Positions 22,885 to 31,487 of a stretch of 64,000 nt of DNA are shown one piece after another (positions within the stretch are counted from its first letter, which is position 1; each line of letters starts with the position of its first letter). This DNA comes from Dawidia soli (lineage in GTDB: Bacteria > Bacteroidota > Bacteroidia > Cytophagales > Cyclobacteriaceae): positions 78,650 to 142,649 of the forward strand of contig NZ_JAHESC010000014.1 in the NCBI RefSeq assembly GCF_018598185.1, read 5' to 3'. The notes under the pieces are model-generated. The model did not search any database. It saw only the letters and a list, made by a program, of their open reading frames with translations, and was not told where the DNA came from. A program made the translations under genes and the position numbers.

Positions 22885-24215
22885 TGAAGCTCATTCGTCC
22901 ACTATATTTAACAAACCGGCTTTTTACTGCCACGGGCGCGGTAGTGATGTTGTTCATTCTCGCCTTTGTGCTGGAGTGGCCCATCCTGATCCCCCAGGCT
23001 GCCTTCCTGCTGCTGCTGGCCGTGATCCTGACCGATGCGCTGCTGCTGTTCCGCCTGCGCAGGGGGCTGCACGGGTACCGCATGACACCCGAGAAGCTTT
23101 CGAACGGCGACCCGAACGACATCCGCATTCACCTGGAGAATTATTATCCTTTTGCCGCGGACATCGCGATCATAGACGAAATACCGCATCAGTTCCAGCG
23201 GCGTGACTTAAACTTTAAGCTCACCGTATTGCCGGGCCAAACAAAGACTTTGGCGTATTCCCTGCGGCCGGTGAAGCGGGGCGAGTATTCGTTTGGCACA
23301 CTCAACATCTTTGTGCGGTCGCCGATCGGTTTCCTGAGCCGCCGGTATAAATTCTCGGACGATGCCGTGGTGCCGGTATACCCTTCCTACCTGCAAATGC
23401 GCAAGTATGAATTGATGGCCATCTCCAACCGCCTGACGGAAGCGGGTATTAAAAAGATCCGCCGCATTGGTCAGAACACCGAGTTTGAGCTGGTCAAGGA
23501 ATATGTGAGTGGCGACGACTTCCGCAATATCAACTGGAAGGCCAGCGCCCGCAGACCACACCTGATGGTGAACCATTATCAGGATGAGCGGTCGCAGCAG
23601 ATGTATTGTCTGATCGACAAAGGTCGTGTGATGCAGATGCCGTTCCAGGGCATGAGCCTGCTGGACTATGCTATCAACGCCAGCCTGGTCATTTCCAACA
23701 TCGCGATCAAAAAATCGGACAAGGCGGGGCTCATTACGTTTCAGGATACCATCGGCACCACGCTGCCGGCGGGACGTAAGAACAACCAGATGTCGCAGAT
23801 CCTCGAGGTGCTGTATAACCAGAAGACCGCATACCGTGAGTCCGATTTCTCTACGTTATACACGCACGTACGCCGCAAGGTGAGCCAGCGCAGCCTGCTG
23901 CTTTTGTTCACGAACTTCGAGTCGATCCATAGCCTCCACCGGCAACTGCCTTTCCTGAAAAGCCTGGCGCAGCAACACTTGCTGGTCGTGATCTTCTTCG
24001 AGAACACCGAGTTGCAGGCCATGACCACGACACATGCCGCCGATGTGCGCGGCATTTACCACAAGGTCATTGCCGAGAAGTTTGCGTATGACAAGAAGCT
24101 TATCGTGAAAGAACTGAGCCGCCACGGTATACAGGCGCTGCTGACGGCGCCGGAAAACCTTACCGTGAATACGATCAACAAATACCTGGAGCTGAAGGCA
24201 CGGGGCCTGTTCTAA
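22884..24215 (+). CDS. DUF58 domain protein (vWA-like partner of MoxR)
   Basis: A 443-residue protein with GTG start overlapping the moxR stop. Two membrane helices lie at the N-terminus (about 15-50). The DUF58 motif is EYVSGDDFRNINWKASAR (about 207-224), the invariant core of the family. A von Willebrand A-like region follows, with a degenerate metal-site start (YCLIDKGRVM near 240). DUF58 proteins are the usual partners of MoxR ATPases and are proposed to couple ATP hydrolysis to an envelope function. The ordinary DxSxS metal site is absent (DKGRVM instead), consistent with the family's variation in this position. Confidence 0.85.
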   Translation: MKLIRPLYLTNRLFTATGAVVMLFILAFVLEWPILIPQAAFLLLLAVILTDALLLFRLRRGLHGYRMTPEKLSNGDPNDIRIHLENYYPFAADIAIIDEIPHQFQRRDLNFKLTVLPGQTKTLAYSLRPVKRGEYSFGTLNIFVRSPIGFLSRRYKFSDDAVVPVYPSYLQMRKYELMAISNRLTEAGIKKIRRIGQNTEFELVKEYVSGDDFRNINWKASARRPHLMVNHYQDERSQQMYCLIDKGRVMQMPFQGMSLLDYAINASLVISNIAIKKSDKAGLITFQDTIGTTLPAGRKNNQMSQILEVLYNQKTAYRESDFSTLYTHVRRKVSQRSLLLLFTNFESIHSLHRQLPFLKSLAQQHLLVVIFFENTELQAMTTTHAADVRGIYHKVIAEKFAYDKKLIVKELSRHGIQALLTAPENLTVNTINKYLELKARGLF

Positions 24216-24234
24216 CTATTATCGAACCCTCGTT

Positions 24235-25521
24235 ATGACCATTTTTGAAAGTCTCTTTCTTCTCGCCACACTGAACATCGTGTATCAGGTCGGTTTCTTT
24301 GCGGTGTCCTGCTGGCTTGGTGTAGCACGCGAGCACTATTTCCTGGGATATGGCAAAGCGCTATTTACGTTCCGGGTAAGCGGAGTCAAGTTCTCGATCG
24401 GCTGGTATATTCCCATCTTTTTGCTTGCCCGCATTTATACTGTGAACGCGGAAGGTCAAAAAGGCGCCATGGTCTACCCGTGGGAGCTTGCCGATCGCCC
24501 ATTGTGGCGGCGGTGGCTGGCAACCTGGAGCGGCGTGACGGCACTGATCGTCTGTGCGTGGGTTGCCTATGTCGTCCACACTGTTTCGGAGACCGATACC
24601 GTCCTCACGCGCGAAGACCTCAACCAATATGGAATCGATCCGACGGACGCGGCTGAAGCGGCCGGCTTTCGTGCAGGAGATAAGATCGTGCGACTGAATG
24701 GTAAGGAGTATGACGCATTCGAGGATCTCATCAAGCCGAGCGCCAGCACGTATACTGTTCTGCGAGGTGACAGCGTATTTGATATTACCCTTTCTCTCGA
24801 CGACATGCTGAACCTTATTACCGCCTCCGACGGACACTTTCTACTACCCCGGGTGCCGTTCCGCGTGGAGAGCGTCCGTCCCGGATCGCCGGCAGAAGCC
24901 GCCGGTATAGCACCGGGCGACCGGATTACAACATTGGACGGCGCGCCGGTGATGTCGCTGAGAGACCTGCAGAACCTGCTGCAGCAGGATACTGGCAGCC
25001 ATACCGTATTGGAGATTGAGCGGTATGAGAACAACCAAAAAATCCGGGTAGAAAAACATGTCGCCTGGCCGGACGTCAGAACTGAGCAGGAACCCGGGAA
25101 AAGAACGCTCGGCATCTCCAGCGAACAGCTCATTCCCTACACACACCGGTCGCGTACATGGCTACAGGCGGCCAGAATGGGAACAAGATTCGTATCGTCG
25201 TATTTCACCACTTCCGTGCGGGGTATTTTCGCAGTAATCGCTCCTCGTTCGCGAAGCAAACTAAGCGGACCGATCAGTATGTCGGCGGTGAATCCTGCGT
25301 TCGAGAGACGTCTTGCTACCGGTGCACTGACCGTGTGGATATTAAATATACTTCCGATGCCTTTTGCGGTCTTCTGGGAAACTATTGCCTTATTGTATGA
25401 AGGTGTTACCCGGAAGAAGTACCCGGAAGCTGCGTTCCGTTGGTCGTGGATAGCAGGGCTCACGGTGTTTGTTGGCTATGTGCTGTTTACGTTTATAAGA
25501 GACCTCACGCATTTATTCTGA
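24235..25521 (+). CDS. RseP/S2P-like PDZ membrane protein lacking the zinc site (pseudoprotease)
   Basis: A 428-residue membrane protein whose layout matches site-2 protease RseP: an N-terminal hydrophobic helix, a LGYGKALFTFRVSGVKFSIGW element (like the FSIGFGK element after the RseP active site), two PDZ domains (about 140-185 and 210-260; AAEAAGFRAGDKIV and SPAEAAGIAPGDRI), then C-terminal membrane helices. The catalytic parts are lost. The HExxH position reads YQVGF, and the distal NxxPxPxLDG motif reads LNILPMPFAVFWE. It is therefore probably a non-peptidase that retains PDZ peptide binding, perhaps a regulator or decoy. It starts 19 bases after the DUF58 stop, so it may belong to that operon. 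Confidence 0.75.
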   Translation: MTIFESLFLLATLNIVYQVGFFAVSCWLGVAREHYFLGYGKALFTFRVSGVKFSIGWYIPIFLLARIYTVNAEGQKGAMVYPWELADRPLWRRWLATWSGVTALIVCAWVAYVVHTVSETDTVLTREDLNQYGIDPTDAAEAAGFRAGDKIVRLNGKEYDAFEDLIKPSASTYTVLRGDSVFDITLSLDDMLNLITASDGHFLLPRVPFRVESVRPGSPAEAAGIAPGDRITTLDGAPVMSLRDLQNLLQQDTGSHTVLEIERYENNQKIRVEKHVAWPDVRTEQEPGKRTLGISSEQLIPYTHRSRTWLQAARMGTRFVSSYFTTSVRGIFAVIAPRSRSKLSGPISMSAVNPAFERRLATGALTVWILNILPMPFAVFWETIALLYEGVTRKKYPEAAFRWSWIAGLTVFVGYVLFTFIRDLTHLF

Positions 25522-25639
25522 CAAAACCCTCCGCCTCGTTCTCGCGTGTTATACTTCTTGTGCTCATCATCGTCGCTACATCCGTCACCAGTCGTGCCGG
25601 GGCTATCCATTGATTCATTCTCGACCTGTCTTTAGTATG

Positions 25640-26500
25640 TCACCCGCCGTGCAGGCTCATGCTCAAAATGCCCATAAGCATGATCACTTTACAAAATGCG
25701 CTGAGGCGCGCGAAGTCGCGGATGGTATCGGCGCGGACAAGCCGGTATAACAACCACAGCAGCGGGACAAACAGAAAGATAGCATAATACTGTAGCGGCA
25801 TTACCTGGTAAAAATAATTCAGTATCACCACCGTTGCGCTGAACAGGAACAGGATGAGGTAAATAATAAACTTTGTACGACGCAGCCCCAACATGATGGG
25901 CAGGGTCTTACACCCGAACGTGACATCGCCCTTTAGGTCTTCCATGTCTTTGATGATCTCGCGCACCAGTGTCATGAAGAAGGCAAAGCTGGCGTAGATA
26001 ATGATCAGGACGCTGCCCGTGTGGTAGTAGAGATCGACGATGAGAATGGCCAGCCCGGTCAGGAGGGCCACGACAAAGTTACCGATGAAGGGCAGTCGTT
26101 TCAGGTTATTGGAATAGAACCACAGCAGGAAGACGGTCAACACATTTACCGCCGCGATCTTCCACGACAACATCAGCCCGAGCAGCACACCCGCGCTGGA
26201 AAGGACCACGTGGAACAGGATGGCATACCGGCGGGTGATGCTTTTGCCGATCACGACCCGACCGGGTTTATTGATGTAGTCTATCTTGACGTCGTAGTAG
26301 TCGTTGATGATATAGCCGGCGGCGGCGATCAGTACGGTAGATGTGGCGAGGATGAAGAGGGAGCCGTCGTTGAGGGTGGTCGTGGCAATCAAAAACCCGG
26401 CGGTGCAGTATTGGGCCAGGCCGATGATGACCAGGTTGCCAAAGCGGGTGAGCTTGAGCAGCGATTCCAGAAATGTACGAAATGTACGACCTGTTGCCAT
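25640..26500 (-). CDS. UbiA family prenyltransferase (geranylgeranylglycerol-phosphate geranylgeranyltransferase-like)
   Basis: A 286-residue integral membrane prenyltransferase with about eight helices. Both Asp-rich motifs that hold the Mg-diphosphate are present: INDYYDVKIDYINKPGR (about residues 66-82) and REIIKDMEDLKGD (about 182-194). These are the form seen in digeranylgeranylglycerol phosphate synthase-like and related UbiA proteins rather than UbiA or MenA proper. It attaches a prenyl chain to an acceptor in the membrane. Because a GGGP synthase gene lies at the other end of this window (63418-64000), a role in ether-type isoprenoid lipids is plausible; a quinone or heme role cannot be excluded. 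Confidence 0.82.
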   Translation of the reverse strand: MATGRTFRTFLESLLKLTRFGNLVIIGLAQYCTAGFLIATTTLNDGSLFILATSTVLIAAAGYIINDYYDVKIDYINKPGRVVIGKSITRRYAILFHVVLSSAGVLLGLMLSWKIAAVNVLTVFLLWFYSNNLKRLPFIGNFVVALLTGLAILIVDLYYHTGSVLIIIYASFAFFMTLVREIIKDMEDLKGDVTFGCKTLPIMLGLRRTKFIIYLILFLFSATVVILNYFYQVMPLQYYAIFLFVPLLWLLYRLVRADTIRDFARLSAFCKVIMLMGILSMSLHGG

Positions 26501-26576
26501 AGATACCGTTCACGGTAAAAATAGCAACAGGTTGTCATTTATTATATTTCCCCACGGCCAAAAGCCACGACCGGCA

Positions 26577-26598
26577 TAAAAACCGGTCCTGTGACCGG
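26577..26598 (-). terminator. Terminator of the TonB-dependent receptor gene
   Basis: On the minus strand CCGGTC-ACAG-GACCGG is followed by TTTTTA, 11 bases past the stop codon. Confidence 0.75.
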
Positions 26599-26608
26599 CC
26601 GTCGGTCG

Positions 26609-28966
26609 CTAAAACCCGACGGTCAGCATGGCCATGAAGTTGGTGCCTGCCTGGGGAAAATAGTAGGCGACGCCGTCATACGAATACCCGTCGGACGAAT
26701 ATTCTACGTCAAACACGTTATTTACCAGCAGGCTCAGCTCGCAGCGTTTGACCTGTTGGAGCGGCAGGCGATAGTTCAATCGCAGGTCGTTCACAAAATA
26801 ACTGTCAAGGGTCAGCGTCTCGTTCTCGGTGTTGTCGAGGTATTGTTTGCCTACGTATTTCGCCAGCCAGGTGGCCTGAAAATTCCGGAAGGCATTCCAT
26901 GTTGCCTGGCTGCCGGCGATCCATTCGGGCGACAGGATGATCGCGGTGTTTTTCTTTTCGGTGAGGTTGCCGGGATCGACCACGTAGTCCTGGTTACGGT
27001 TCACACTCCAGGTGGCGTTGGCCTGCCAGGCCAGGCGCTCGGTCAGCTTGATGCCGCCAGAAACCTCGATGCCTGTACGATAGCTTTTGCCTACGTTGGC
27101 GCGGATGGGGTTGCCGACGTTGTCCAGACGACCCGTTAGTACCAGCTGGTCGGTGTAGTTCATGAGGTAATAGTTCACTTCCAGGTTGTAACGGGTGGCC
27201 TGACGCCGCCAGCCCATTTCGAGATTGCCCAGGCGTTCGTGTTTCGGTTTCTCGGTGCCGCCCAGGTAATCGGTGCGGTTCGGCTCGCGGTTGGCGATAG
27301 CATATGACCCGTACAGCATATCCCGCTCCGACACCGTGTAGCTTACACCGGCCTTTGGATTGAAGAAGTGGAAGGTGTCTTGGATGTCATAGGCGAGCTG
27401 ATCATCTTCGACGCCGGACGTTTTGTAGTCCACCGTACGGTATTGCAGGTCGGCAAAAACGTTCAGGTTTTCGAGCACGTCGTAGTTCCACTTGGCGTAG
27501 ATGTTAAGATCGTTTTTCCGGGCGTCGCCGTCGTAGTATTTATAGCCGGTACGTACGTCGCCCATATACTGACCCCAGAGGATCTTGCCGTAGTGTTGGG
27601 CGTCGCCGTATTGGTTAAAGGCGCCGCCGAGTATGAACGTGGTTTTGTCCCGGTCGTAGTTCAGGGAGAAGGTACCGCCGTAGAATTTATTATCGAGCCA
27701 CTTGCGTGTAACGAAGTCACCATACGTCAGTGCGGTGTCTCCCAGTACGATGTCAGACAGGCCCAGGTCGGCAAAAGGTTTTGCTTGTTCGTATTGCTCA
27801 TAGTAGCCGCGGCCGTAGGTATAATGCAGGGATGCGTTTACGTTCCAGGCATCGTCCAGCTGTTGTGTGAGGTGAAGCTGATAGTGGTCCTGGCGGTATT
27901 CGTCCACCTGGTCGTCGTAATAGCCGATCACGTTCCAGTTCTCGTCGTAGAGGGCGCCGCACGAGTTAAAGGTGCGGTTTGTCTTCATGGTTTCCGCATC
28001 GATGCCGTTCCACGCCTGGTAGGTGCGCTCGTGGCCGCCAAAGGTAATGGCTTTGATCACGGTCTTCTTGCCGTAGTAGCCGCCGGCGATATAGTACGAG
28101 GACAGATCGGACTCGGCCCGGTCTATATATCCGTCGGAAAGGATCCGCGATACTTTGGCATCAAACGCCCAATGGTTGTTGATCAGCCCGGTACCGGCCT
28201 TGGCGGTATAACGCTGCGTGTTGAAAGATCCGGCGGCGACCATCACTTCGGCATAGGGGTCGGGTTGCAGCGACAGCGTCTGCAGGTTGACGGTACCGCC
28301 AAAGGAGCCGGCGCCGTTGGTGGACGTGCCGACACCGCGTTGTACCTGGATGCTTTGTGTGGACGACGCGATATCGGGGATATCCACCCAGAAGGTGCCT
28401 TGCGACTCGCTGTCGTTGTAGGGTATACCGTTGATGGTTACGTTAATGCGCGTGGCGTCGCTGCCGCGGATACGCAGGCCGGTATAACCCACGCCGGCGC
28501 CGGCGTTGGAAGTGGTGACGAGCGAGGGTGTCCAGTTGAGCAAGAGCGGAAGGTCCTGGCCGAAGTTCTGGCGGGCCAGCTCGTCTTTGCTGACGTTGGT
28601 AAACGTCGTGGGGGTTTTGCGGTCGGCCCGCGTGGAAAGTACCACCACTTCATCGGTGAGGGTATACGACGGGTCGAGCGTCAGCGTCAGCTGCTGGTCG
28701 GCGGTGACGGACACCTGCTCGGTGCGCTCGGTATAGCCGAGTGAACGGAGCACGAGGGTATACTCGCCGGCGGGTACGCGGTCGAACCGGAAACGGCCGG
28801 CGGCGTCGGTAGTGGTATAGAACGACAGTCCTGAGAGCTGCAGCGTTGCGCCGACAATGGACTCCTGGTTTTTGCTGTCGCGGACGGTGCCGGTGACAGC
28901 AAAGCGTTGCGCATGCGCGCAAACAGACAACAGCACAATGGCTGCCATCAATACATGCTTTAACAT
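26609..28966 (-). CDS. TonB-dependent outer membrane receptor, TPP-riboswitch controlled (probable thiamine/thiamine-precursor uptake)
   Basis: A 785-residue TonB-dependent receptor. The signal peptide covers about residues 1-20 (ending AHAQ). A carboxypeptidase-regulatory-like domain (about 22-105, VTGTVRDSKNQESIVGATL) is followed by the plug (about 110-230, with ARQNFGQDLPLLLNW and RIRGSDATRINVTINGIPYND) and a long beta-barrel ending in Phe. It imports a scarce ligand through the outer membrane using TonB energy. A TPP riboswitch lies directly upstream, so the ligand is very likely thiamine or a thiamine precursor, as known for TPP-regulated receptors in Bacteroidota. No inner-membrane transporter or thiamine kinase gene is adjacent. 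I chose the ATG at 28964-28966 because it starts the signal peptide. Confidence 0.88.
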   Translation of the reverse strand: MLKHVLMAAIVLLSVCAHAQRFAVTGTVRDSKNQESIVGATLQLSGLSFYTTTDAAGRFRFDRVPAGEYTLVLRSLGYTERTEQVSVTADQQLTLTLDPSYTLTDEVVVLSTRADRKTPTTFTNVSKDELARQNFGQDLPLLLNWTPSLVTTSNAGAGVGYTGLRIRGSDATRINVTINGIPYNDSESQGTFWVDIPDIASSTQSIQVQRGVGTSTNGAGSFGGTVNLQTLSLQPDPYAEVMVAAGSFNTQRYTAKAGTGLINNHWAFDAKVSRILSDGYIDRAESDLSSYYIAGGYYGKKTVIKAITFGGHERTYQAWNGIDAETMKTNRTFNSCGALYDENWNVIGYYDDQVDEYRQDHYQLHLTQQLDDAWNVNASLHYTYGRGYYEQYEQAKPFADLGLSDIVLGDTALTYGDFVTRKWLDNKFYGGTFSLNYDRDKTTFILGGAFNQYGDAQHYGKILWGQYMGDVRTGYKYYDGDARKNDLNIYAKWNYDVLENLNVFADLQYRTVDYKTSGVEDDQLAYDIQDTFHFFNPKAGVSYTVSERDMLYGSYAIANREPNRTDYLGGTEKPKHERLGNLEMGWRRQATRYNLEVNYYLMNYTDQLVLTGRLDNVGNPIRANVGKSYRTGIEVSGGIKLTERLAWQANATWSVNRNQDYVVDPGNLTEKKNTAIILSPEWIAGSQATWNAFRNFQATWLAKYVGKQYLDNTENETLTLDSYFVNDLRLNYRLPLQQVKRCELSLLVNNVFDVEYSSDGYSYDGVAYYFPQAGTNFMAMLTVGF

Positions 28967-29017
28967 GGTATACTCTGTTGGTTTAAACCTGCAGCGCACA
29001 GGGGAATGCGCCTGCTT

Positions 29018-29112
29018 CCGTTTAACCTTGCCTTCCCTTCGGCCGCATTACCGGCATCAGGTTCATTGGGTATGATCTCAGCCCGTTATATTAAGGCACC
29101 CCTGCCCCGGAT
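29018..29112 (-). promoter_or_regulatory. TPP (thiamine pyrophosphate) riboswitch
   Basis: On the minus strand the conserved THI-box parts occur in order: GGGGTGCC, then GGGCTGAGATCATACCC, then GAACCTGATGCCGGTAATGC, then GAAGGGAA. This is the classical TPP aptamer. It sits about 50 bases upstream of the TonB receptor start and should repress it when thiamine pyrophosphate is plentiful. Exact stem borders of P1 are uncertain. Confidence 0.92.
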
Positions 29113-29220
29113 CTTTCACCGAAGCTGGGGCAAAGGTAATAGTGTCTAAATTGATTTTGCAAAAAAACTTTCCCCACGCGCGCGCAGCCCGTATCTTTCG
29201 GATAGGTAATCCGCCCTTTT

Positions 29221-29739
29221 ATGTCCACAACCTTGTCCGCTTACAAAGCCATTATCAACAAACGGTCACTTGACATCACGGAAACGGAAGACGGTTACAC
29301 CGTCAACGGGGCGGCCTTGCAGCCTGACATTTTGCCGATGGGCGACGGCTATTTTCACATCCTTCTGGAAAACAAAAGCTACCGTGCCGAGGTAGTGAAG
29401 GCCGATGCGACCGCCAAGTCGTTCACCTTTAAGATCAACAACAAGCCGTACACGGTAGAGGTGAAAGACAAGTTCGACCTGTTGCTGGAAAAGATGGGCA
29501 TGAACAGCGCTTCGTCGGGCAAGATCAATTCGTTGCGTGCCCCCATGCCGGGACTGATCATCGACCTGAAGGTGAAACAGGGCGATGCGGTGAAATTGAA
29601 CGACCCGCTGCTGATCCTCGAGGCCATGAAAATGGAGAACATCCTGAAATCGCCGGGCGAGGGCATTGTCAAAACGCTCAAAATCAAGAAAGGCGACAGT
29701 GTGGAGAAGAACCAGGTACTGATCGAATTCCAGGATTGA
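29221..29739 (+). CDS. Biotin carboxyl carrier protein (acetyl-CoA/propionyl-CoA carboxylase type)
   Basis: A 172-residue carrier protein with the C-terminal biotinyl domain carrying EAMKMEN, where K137 is the biotinylated lysine, flanked by APMPGLIIDLKVKQGD and GEGIVKTLKIKKGD. The N-terminal about 95 residues are a small beta-rich domain typical of carriers in Bacteroidota, distinct from the Ala/Pro linker of E. coli AccB. The protein carries CO2 on biotin between a biotin carboxylase and a carboxyltransferase, neither of which is adjacent. The start lies about 110 bases downstream of the divergent TPP-riboswitch region. There is no evidence for which acyl-CoA is used. Confidence 0.88.
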   Translation: MSTTLSAYKAIINKRSLDITETEDGYTVNGAALQPDILPMGDGYFHILLENKSYRAEVVKADATAKSFTFKINNKPYTVEVKDKFDLLLEKMGMNSASSGKINSLRAPMPGLIIDLKVKQGDAVKLNDPLLILEAMKMENILKSPGEGIVKTLKIKKGDSVEKNQVLIEFQD

Positions 29740-29806
29740 TTTTCCAAATCCACCTCAAATGGAATATATTGCGGCCGTTTTGGCCAGGCAATCCTAAATC
29801 CTACGA

Positions 29807-30514
29807 ATGAAGTACAAGCGTATCCTCCTCAAACTCAGTGGTGAAGCCCTGCAGGGGTCGTCGAAGAATACGAACGTCGACCCGACTGTTCTCGAACAAT
29901 ACTGCGGCGAAATCAAGGCGCTGAAAGACCAGGGAGTGGAAATTGCCATCGTGATCGGCGGTGGTAACATCTTCCGCGGTGGTCAGGCCGAAGCGCTCGG
30001 CATCGATCGCGTTCAGGGCGATTATATGGGTATGTTGGCAACGGTCATCAACGCCATGGCGCTGCAAAGCGCGCTGGAACGTCACGGCATGTTTACACGG
30101 CTGATGTCTGGCATCAAGATGGAGCAGGTATGCGAGCCGTTCATTCGCCGCCGGGCGATCCGTCACCTGGAAAAAGGCCGCATCGTGATCTTCGGCGCCG
30201 GCATCGGCAACCCGTACTTCACCACCGACTCGACGGCTGCGCTGCGCGCGGTAGAAGTTCAGGCCAACGTGGTGCTGAAAGGCACGCGCGTAGACGGTGT
30301 GTACACGGCAGACCCCGAGAAGTATCCGGACGCCGTGCGCTACAACACGCTCTCCTTCCAGGAAGCGTACGAAAAGAATCTCAACATCATGGACATGACG
30401 GCGTTCACGCTCTGCAAGGAGAACAACCTGCCGATCATTGTTTTTGATATGAATAAAAAGGGCAACCTGTTAACCGTCGTGAAAGGCGAAGAAGCGGGTA
30501 CGCTGATCAGCTAA
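29807..30514 (+). CDS. pyrH: UMP kinase
   Basis: A 235-residue hexameric UMP kinase of the amino acid kinase family, making UDP from UMP and ATP in the cytoplasm. Signatures: [11 protein letters not shown] at the start, [11 protein letters not shown] (residues 48-58), the [16 protein letters not shown] helix (68-83), [20 protein letters not shown] (about 128-148) and ADPEKYPDA. Length is normal. It precedes frr by about 65 bases, and the pyrH-frr order is the widespread bacterial arrangement. Start and codon use look ordinary. Confidence 0.97.
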   Translation: MKYKRILLKLSGEALQGSSKNTNVDPTVLEQYCGEIKALKDQGVEIAIVIGGGNIFRGGQAEALGIDRVQGDYMGMLATVINAMALQSALERHGMFTRLMSGIKMEQVCEPFIRRRAIRHLEKGRIVIFGAGIGNPYFTTDSTAALRAVEVQANVVLKGTRVDGVYTADPEKYPDAVRYNTLSFQEAYEKNLNIMDMTAFTLCKENNLPIIVFDMNKKGNLLTVVKGEEAGTLIS

Positions 30515-30579
30515 GCGCTGCGGGCGGTGTGTATTTCACGCCGACTCGTTATATTTATAGCCCAAGTCGAATAATTTGT

Positions 30580-31134
30580 ATGGAAGAGATAGAACTATAC
30601 CTGGAGGAAGCCCAGGAATCCATGACGAAAGCTTTGACGCACGTGGGTCATGAATTGACCAAGATCCGTGCGGGAAAAGCCAGCCCTTCTATGTTGGATG
30701 GCATCCAGGTTGCCTACTACGGCGCAACATCGCCACTCAACCAGGTGGCCTCGGTGACTACACCCGATGCCCGTACCATCTTTATCAAGCCCTGGGAACG
30801 CGGCATGATCGTGGAAATCGAACGTTCCATTATGAACGCCAACCTGGGCCTCAACCCGCAGAACGACGGCCAGCAGGTGATTATCAACGTGCCCATGCTG
30901 ACGGAAGAGCGCAGAAAACAACTGGTAAAACAAGTGAGCCAGGAATGCGAGGCGGGCAAAGTGAGCCTTCGCAGCGTACGCAAAGAAACCAATGAAATGC
31001 TGAAGAAGATCAAAGGCGTGTCGGAAGACGACGTGAAGAATGCCGAGGAGAAAGTGCAGAAGATGACGGACGACTTCAGCAGCAAGATCGACGCCCTCAT
31101 GAAAAAGAAAGAGGCGGAGATCATGACTGTTTAA
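30580..31134 (+). CDS. frr: Ribosome recycling factor
   Basis: A 184-residue ribosome recycling factor, which splits post-termination ribosomes together with EF-G. The typical start (EEIELYLEEAQESM), the KIRAGKASPSMLDGI segment and the C-terminal helical NAEEKVQKMTDDFSSKID are all present, forming the three-helix bundle and beta domain. The ATG at 30580 is chosen over 30529, which would add 17 residues unlike the family. It follows pyrH and ends with a strong terminator. No anomaly. Confidence 0.96.
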   Translation: MEEIELYLEEAQESMTKALTHVGHELTKIRAGKASPSMLDGIQVAYYGATSPLNQVASVTTPDARTIFIKPWERGMIVEIERSIMNANLGLNPQNDGQQVIINVPMLTEERRKQLVKQVSQECEAGKVSLRSVRKETNEMLKKIKGVSEDDVKNAEEKVQKMTDDFSSKIDALMKKKEAEIMTV

Positions 31135-31174
31135 CGATGACCCATTAGCCCATCAATCAACCCATAACCCTAAA

Positions 31175-31200
31175 AGGCTGCCCACCGGCAGTCTTTTTTT
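31175..31200 (+). terminator. Terminator of pyrH-frr
   Basis: Stem AGGCTGCC/GGCAGTCT (one G-T pair) with loop CACC and a run of seven T, 40 bases after the frr stop. Confidence 0.85.
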
Positions 31201-31272
31201 ACTTACGATGATAGATGATTACTAACCGGCAGTTTTTAATTCGCTGCACCATTGCTCGACCCCAACTCGTTG

Positions 31273-31485
31273 TTAGAGTCCCGAGGCTGTATTGAAATGC
31301 GCTCTACTCAAATGAGCATCTTCCACAGTCAACAGATTGTAACCGCGTTCTTTTGCAATGCCCGCTTGGACAAGATTCTTGAACTCTAAACTAGCTTTCT
31401 CGAACTCCTTGATCTTTGGGTCATTCTCAAACTTCTCAGTCGCCGTTGTGAGCGTGTTTATCAGTTTGTCTTCAATAGTCCCCAT
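31273..31485 (-). CDS. Small hypothetical protein, partner of the ClpP-fold protein
   Basis: A 70-residue soluble protein that I do not recognise. The first two thirds are helical and charged (DKLINTLTTATEKFENDPKI, then KEFEKASLEFKNLVQAG), suggesting a helical hairpin or short coiled coil. The end (RAHFNTASGL) is less ordered. Its start is two bases past the stop of the serine-proteinase-like gene, so the two form an operon. Both lie in the AT-rich island between frr and rodA and have codon use unlike the flanking core genes. Confidence 0.55.
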   Translation of the reverse strand: MGTIEDKLINTLTTATEKFENDPKIKEFEKASLEFKNLVQAGIAKERGYNLLTVEDAHLSRAHFNTASGL

Positions 31486-31487
31486 AG

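Noticed and set aside
25522..25639. Short hydrophobic plus-strand frame after the RseP-like gene
   Set aside because: About 30 codons without a usable start codon; it looks a little like a signal peptide but nothing follows its stop.
27368..28744. Long plus-strand frame of 458 codons
   Set aside because: Antisense to the TonB receptor. Its valine-rich, repetitive composition is typical of the opposite strand of a GC-rich gene, and the minus strand has clear receptor motifs.
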